Shown: piece by piece, positions 6,221 through 9,397 of the stretch
Layout: each line of letters begins with the position of its first letter
How positions within the stretch are numbered: the first letter of the stretch is position 1
Assembly: GCA_024277475.1 (NCBI GenBank)
Contig: JAJRVC010000661.1
Span: 1-9,397 of the forward strand
Reading direction: 5' to 3'
Length of the DNA: 9,397 nt
Source: Deltaproteobacteria bacterium
Lineage (GTDB): Bacteria; Desulfobacterota; Desulfobacteria; Desulfobacterales; JAFDCJ01
Translations under genes and position numbers: made by a program
Notes under the pieces: model-generated
Databases searched by the model: none
What the model was told of the DNA's origin: nothing
What the model saw: only the letters and a program-made list of their open reading frames with translations

Positions 6221-6973
6221 ATGATGCAATTAAATCAAAAGCTATATGACCTGTTCAGAAGTAGGGCCCGGAAGGTAAATGTTGAAGTATTAAACCTCGG
6301 ACTCGGTTATACCGCCGTGACGACATCAGACGGTGGAATCGGACTATCATACACCTACTTTGGTGACAAAAGATCCTGCATGGTTCTAAATCAACACATT
6401 GATTACGAAGCAAAGCCAGCTTCCCTGCTGCTGGAAAAAATAAAAAGCGACAACTGCGTTGAAAGAAGCATGGCGCTGGCACTAATCAACGCACTCAACT
6501 ATGACACTGCTTTGGCACTGCCCGAGGATAGTGATAATAGCCTCATGTATGATAAGTTTAAAATAGGACCAAACTCCAAAATAGCCATGGTCGGCTTCTT
6601 TGGCCCTTTGGCAAGAAATTTTAAGGAGAAAAAGGTTCCCCTGGAGATTTTAGATGAATCCCGGAGCCTGGGTCACAAGAAGGATTTTTATCATAAACTA
6701 GGGAATTGGGCAGAGGTATTGTTGTTGACATCCACCTCGATATTAAACCAAAGCACCGAAGAAATCCTGGCAAATGTCAGTGTAAAAGTAAAAACGGTAA
6801 TGCTCGGTCCAAGCACCCCCATGGCGGGTAAAGCATTTGAACATTTACCGGTACATATGCTCGCGGGTACCGTTCCGATCGATAAAGAAAAAACCTTAAA
6901 AGCAGTTCGGCATGGGATGGGAACACCGGTCCTGCACAAATTCAGCCGTAAATCGTATTTATCTTTGTTTTAA
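6221..6973 (+). CDS. DUF4213/DUF364 protein, putative heavy-metal chelation family
   Basis: The 250-residue cytosolic protein has the two-part layout of this family. An N-terminal DUF4213 enolase-like part covers about 8-95, ending in ERSMALALINAL (81-92). A Rossmann-like DUF364 domain covers about 115-245, with IAMVGFFGPL (121-130), LEILDES (141-147), WAEVLLLTSTSILNQSTEEIL (starting at 163), VMLGPSTPM (193-201) and HMLAGTVPI (212-220). A crystal structure of a Desulfitobacterium member led others to propose a metal-chelation site between the two parts; no reaction is established. Translation can start at either ATG of the ATGATG at 6221-6226, with AAAAGGG at 6204-6210 as the ribosome binding site. 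Downstream, the convergent HD-domain gene ends only 8 bases away. The nearby MOSC and moeA genes make a role in metal or cofactor handling attractive, but that is inference. Confidence 0.87.
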   Translation: MMQLNQKLYDLFRSRARKVNVEVLNLGLGYTAVTTSDGGIGLSYTYFGDKRSCMVLNQHIDYEAKPASLLLEKIKSDNCVERSMALALINALNYDTALALPEDSDNSLMYDKFKIGPNSKIAMVGFFGPLARNFKEKKVPLEILDESRSLGHKKDFYHKLGNWAEVLLLTSTSILNQSTEEILANVSVKVKTVMLGPSTPMAGKAFEHLPVHMLAGTVPIDKEKTLKAVRHGMGTPVLHKFSRKSYLSLF

Positions 6974-6981
6974 CATAGGCG

Positions 6982-9225
6982 TTAAAGACGAAAGGCGCTA
7001 TCCTTCCGATCATCTTTACCGTCTTGGCCTACCGTCCAGTTTGTCTTTGATGGGGGTGGTTTCTTTTTTTCCTGCCACGGGTACTGGATGCGGGAATGGA
7101 ACGAGGCTTCAAGGGCATCGACTAATGCAATGACAATTTTTGAAAAGTCCCGTGAGGACAGGTCGCATTCGGAAAACTGACCGTCGACGATGCGTTTGAC
7201 CAGGATGAGGCGAACCATTTTTCTAAATTCTTTGCGATTCGGGTCCAGCAACGAGCGGGAAGCGGCCTCTACTGCATCACAGATCATTAACAGGGCGGCA
7301 TTGACACTCTGGGGTTTCGGGCCCGGATAGCGGAATTCCTCCTCACGAATCGTGCGGTTCGGATAAGCCTTGGCGGCAATATTGTAAAAATATTCCATTA
7401 ACTGGGTCCCGTGGTGCTGCAAAATCAGATCCACAACAACCTTTGGCAATCCCGCCTCCAGGCCGATTTTCATGCCGCGCCTGACGTGATTCAAGATAAT
7501 TTTGGAGCTCTCACGGGGTTCCAGAACATCATGAGGATTTTCACCATTGAACTGGTTTTCGATGAAAAATTTCGGATTTACCATTTTGCCGACGTCGTGA
7601 TAATAAGCACCAATCCTCAATAAGCGGGTATCGGCACCGATGGCCTCACCTACGGATTGGGCTAGGTAGGCAACTGCCATACAATGCTGGTAAGTTCCCG
7701 GTGCTTTGGAAAGAAGTTCTTTCATGAGCGGTCGATTCAGATCCATATACCGGTTGAGCTTGAAAGTCGAAGCCGTATCCCAGCCGAGTTCCAGCAGCGG
7801 CAATAGCAAAAGGGCCAAGGGCCCTGCGGCCAGGCCTCCGATAACTGCCCAGGCGATATCCGATGTCAAGGCCGCATCAACGATAGGCACCAGTTTTTCT
7901 ATGTTTATGGTTTGCGGTGAAATAATTTGTGATGAAACAGCTTGCCAGTCCATAGTGAAGACGATGATACTGAGCGCGTTGATAAATCCCACCATCAGTG
8001 AAGGCGCCAGAATTTGCAATCGTTTTCGCAGTCCCGAAGAAACCAGCACAGCCACAAGCCCCCCGAATGTAAAAAAAAGCAGGATCTCATAGGTTGGCCC
8101 GGCAAACAGGCTAACCAGCATGGCTCCTACCATCGTAGTGGCGGTAGCGATAATTTTTCCGTGGTTTAAAAAAATGATGAGCATGGGAAGAATGCAAATG
8201 GGCAAACCATAGACGGGAAACGGAAGTAAAGCAAGGTATCCATTGAGGATCAAAACAGTTGTGATCAGCAACGTTAACAAAAACCGGTAGGGCGGTTTAT
8301 TGCGGGATCCATCCGTTAGAATTGTTGAGAGAAATAGATTATAAAATACCACCATAAAAAGAATGGTAAAAAAAGTCCAGGGAACATCCCGATAAATTTC
8401 GGCAATTTTATGCTTTTGGTAGGCGTTCAGCAGTAGTACATCCTTTTCACTCAAAATTTTCCGAAATGCTACCAGAACATCTCCCTGATTGTAGGAAACA
8501 ACTCCGGAGGGAAATTCCCGGTTGATCTTATCTAAACGGCGCTCATTTTCTTTTTGATCGTACTTAAGATTCGGCTGCAATGTGGCGAGGGAAACCCGGA
8601 CAACTGGATTCAGCACGCGCTTATCCACCTGCCAGAAGAGTTGTCGAATTTTTTCTTCCAGGAGAAATCGGGCTTTTTCCAGAGTGATAAGGTCATCAAC
8701 GGGATGCGTAACGGCACCGTTGGAATTCGGCATCTGGATTTCAATGGATTTTTTCCCCATGAGGCCCCGGGGATTGCGTAAAATATTGTTTTGCTGTATG
8801 GATTCTTCAATGGTGAGAATACCTTCAAGCAGGTTATTCAGGTCGCGGTATTGAATAATGCGGATGATATTGTCCACAGAAAGCTGTATACCTAGTTCCT
8901 TTTGCAGTTGTTTTCTGAGATTCTCGACCCCCTTTTGTCTTTTTTCCTTAAATGTAGAAATTTCCCGAACAAATTCCTCGAACTTCTGTTTGGAAGCTTC
9001 AACCTCTGGTGGTGTATAGCGGTACACAGGGATATATTGTGATAACGCTTTTTTGCGTTTGACATCCAGTGCTGTCTGCTGGTCGAAAATAAAGGTTCGC
9101 CGGGACCGAATCGTCAGGTTAATCGCTTTATCCGGCACCGGCGGCCAAAAGTAGAGGTAAATATCATCCATATAGCACGCCAGGACGGTTATAGAGATGA
9201 GAATTATGTTAAGCAGCAGTCGCAT
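6982..9225 (-). CDS. 7TM-HD phosphohydrolase, PgpH/YqfF type (putative cyclic di-AMP phosphodiesterase)
   Basis: Studied members of this family (Listeria PgpH) hydrolyse cyclic di-AMP to pApA at the inner face of the membrane. The 747 residues show the complete layout. A first membrane helix lies at about 2-18. An extracytoplasmic 7TMR-HDED domain (about 25-275) contains a Lys/Glu-rich, likely helical stretch at 74-112. Seven helices lie between about 281 and 478, and the cytosolic HD domain runs from about 497 to 705. Metal and catalytic positions are present: H514 in PGTYQH, H543-D544 in YYHDVGK, H580, H604-H605 in LQHHGT, and D650 in MICDAVEAASRS. The FFIENQ motif typical of the family is at 553-558. 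The last ~30 residues are highly charged. The ATG at 9225 has AGGAA nine bases upstream (plus-strand 9235-9239), and an in-frame stop at 9244-9246 excludes a longer start. Substrate is assigned by family only. Confidence 0.9.
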   Translation of the reverse strand: MRLLLNIILISITVLACYMDDIYLYFWPPVPDKAINLTIRSRRTFIFDQQTALDVKRKKALSQYIPVYRYTPPEVEASKQKFEEFVREISTFKEKRQKGVENLRKQLQKELGIQLSVDNIIRIIQYRDLNNLLEGILTIEESIQQNNILRNPRGLMGKKSIEIQMPNSNGAVTHPVDDLITLEKARFLLEEKIRQLFWQVDKRVLNPVVRVSLATLQPNLKYDQKENERRLDKINREFPSGVVSYNQGDVLVAFRKILSEKDVLLLNAYQKHKIAEIYRDVPWTFFTILFMVVFYNLFLSTILTDGSRNKPPYRFLLTLLITTVLILNGYLALLPFPVYGLPICILPMLIIFLNHGKIIATATTMVGAMLVSLFAGPTYEILLFFTFGGLVAVLVSSGLRKRLQILAPSLMVGFINALSIIVFTMDWQAVSSQIISPQTINIEKLVPIVDAALTSDIAWAVIGGLAAGPLALLLLPLLELGWDTASTFKLNRYMDLNRPLMKELLSKAPGTYQHCMAVAYLAQSVGEAIGADTRLLRIGAYYHDVGKMVNPKFFIENQFNGENPHDVLEPRESSKIILNHVRRGMKIGLEAGLPKVVVDLILQHHGTQLMEYFYNIAAKAYPNRTIREEEFRYPGPKPQSVNAALLMICDAVEAASRSLLDPNRKEFRKMVRLILVKRIVDGQFSECDLSSRDFSKIVIALVDALEASFHSRIQYPWQEKKKPPPSKTNWTVGQDGKDDRKDSAFRL

Positions 9226-9234
9226 TTGCGAAGG

Positions 9235-9239
9235 TTCCT
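9235..9239 (-). promoter_or_regulatory. Ribosome binding site of the 7TM-HD gene
   Basis: Reading the minus strand, AGGAA stands nine bases before the ATG at 9225-9223. Together with the in-frame TAA at 9246-9244 it fixes the start. Confidence 0.65.
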
Positions 9240-9320
9240 GATTTTAATTTCATGAAAGTGAGGGCTTCGAAATTTATCTAACATGTTTAAGATATAGTAT
9301 TTTTTTGAATTCATCCGTGT

Positions 9321-9385
9321 TTGGAAACAACAGTTCCAACATTTTCTCCGGGGCGTAGGCGCTACCCTACGGGTCGGTTGCCAAC
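9321..9385. repeat. Cluster of short inverted repeats at the right edge
   Basis: TTGGAA (9321-9326) pairs with TTCCAA (9334-9339). CGTAGG (9354-9359) pairs with CCTACG (9366-9371) around a 6-base loop, with an alternative GTAG/CTAC pairing at 9355-9365. GTTGCCAAC (9377-9385) is a near-perfect palindrome. The right half is much more GC-rich than the AT-rich leader next to it. No open frame of credible length crosses it on either strand. It may be a REP-like or other dispersed element, or the leader or end of a gene beyond the window. Confidence 0.4.
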
Positions 9386-9397
9386 TGGGACGAAGCC

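Noticed and set aside
9286..9364. Short minus-strand frames such as one encoding MLELLFPNTDEFKKILYLKH
   Set aside because: Only about 23 codons from its ATG, without a good ribosome binding site or family match. It could be chance or part of a repeat, so it is not called as a gene.

Overview
The window looks like ordinary chromosomal DNA from a Gram-negative anaerobe, most likely Desulfobacterota (Desulfobacterales-like sulfate reducers). That assignment is inferred from three things: the gene families (a metX-metW pair, a DUF4213/DUF364 protein, a variant MoeA, a 7TM-HD phosphohydrolase), the moderate GC content, and the AT-rich intergenic stretches with short palindromes. There is no rRNA or other phylogenetic marker, so the assignment is tentative. 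I see no tRNA, rRNA, CRISPR array, transposase, integrase or phage gene.

Left part (1-1348, + strand): the 3' two-thirds of metX (homoserine O-acyltransferase, cut by the window edge) is followed almost directly by metW. Together they are the activation step of methionine synthesis. A 270-bp AT-rich gap follows and holds a perfect 13-bp hairpin. Middle part (1619-6973, + strand): a small MOSC-domain protein, a 332-bp AT-rich gap, a moeA homologue with altered signature loops but all its acidic catalytic residues, a large SLC13-type permease with four RCK_C (TrkA-C) domains, and a DUF4213/DUF364 protein. The first two point to molybdenum or tungsten cofactor handling. The permease and the DUF364 protein could plausibly serve anion or metal supply, but that is a guess from neighbourhood.

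Right part (6982-9225, - strand): a complete 7TM-HD (PgpH/YqfF-type) phosphohydrolase, a family whose studied members hydrolyse cyclic di-AMP. It converges on the DUF364 gene with only 8 bp between stop codons. The last 170 bp carry no supported gene but hold several short inverted repeats.

I did not find a convincing new multi-gene system. The most unusual object is the permease, whose soluble insert is a diverged tandem duplication giving four RCK_C domains instead of the usual two. Because RCK_C domains in other bacteria bind cyclic di-AMP, the nearby PgpH-type enzyme gives a testable but speculative link.
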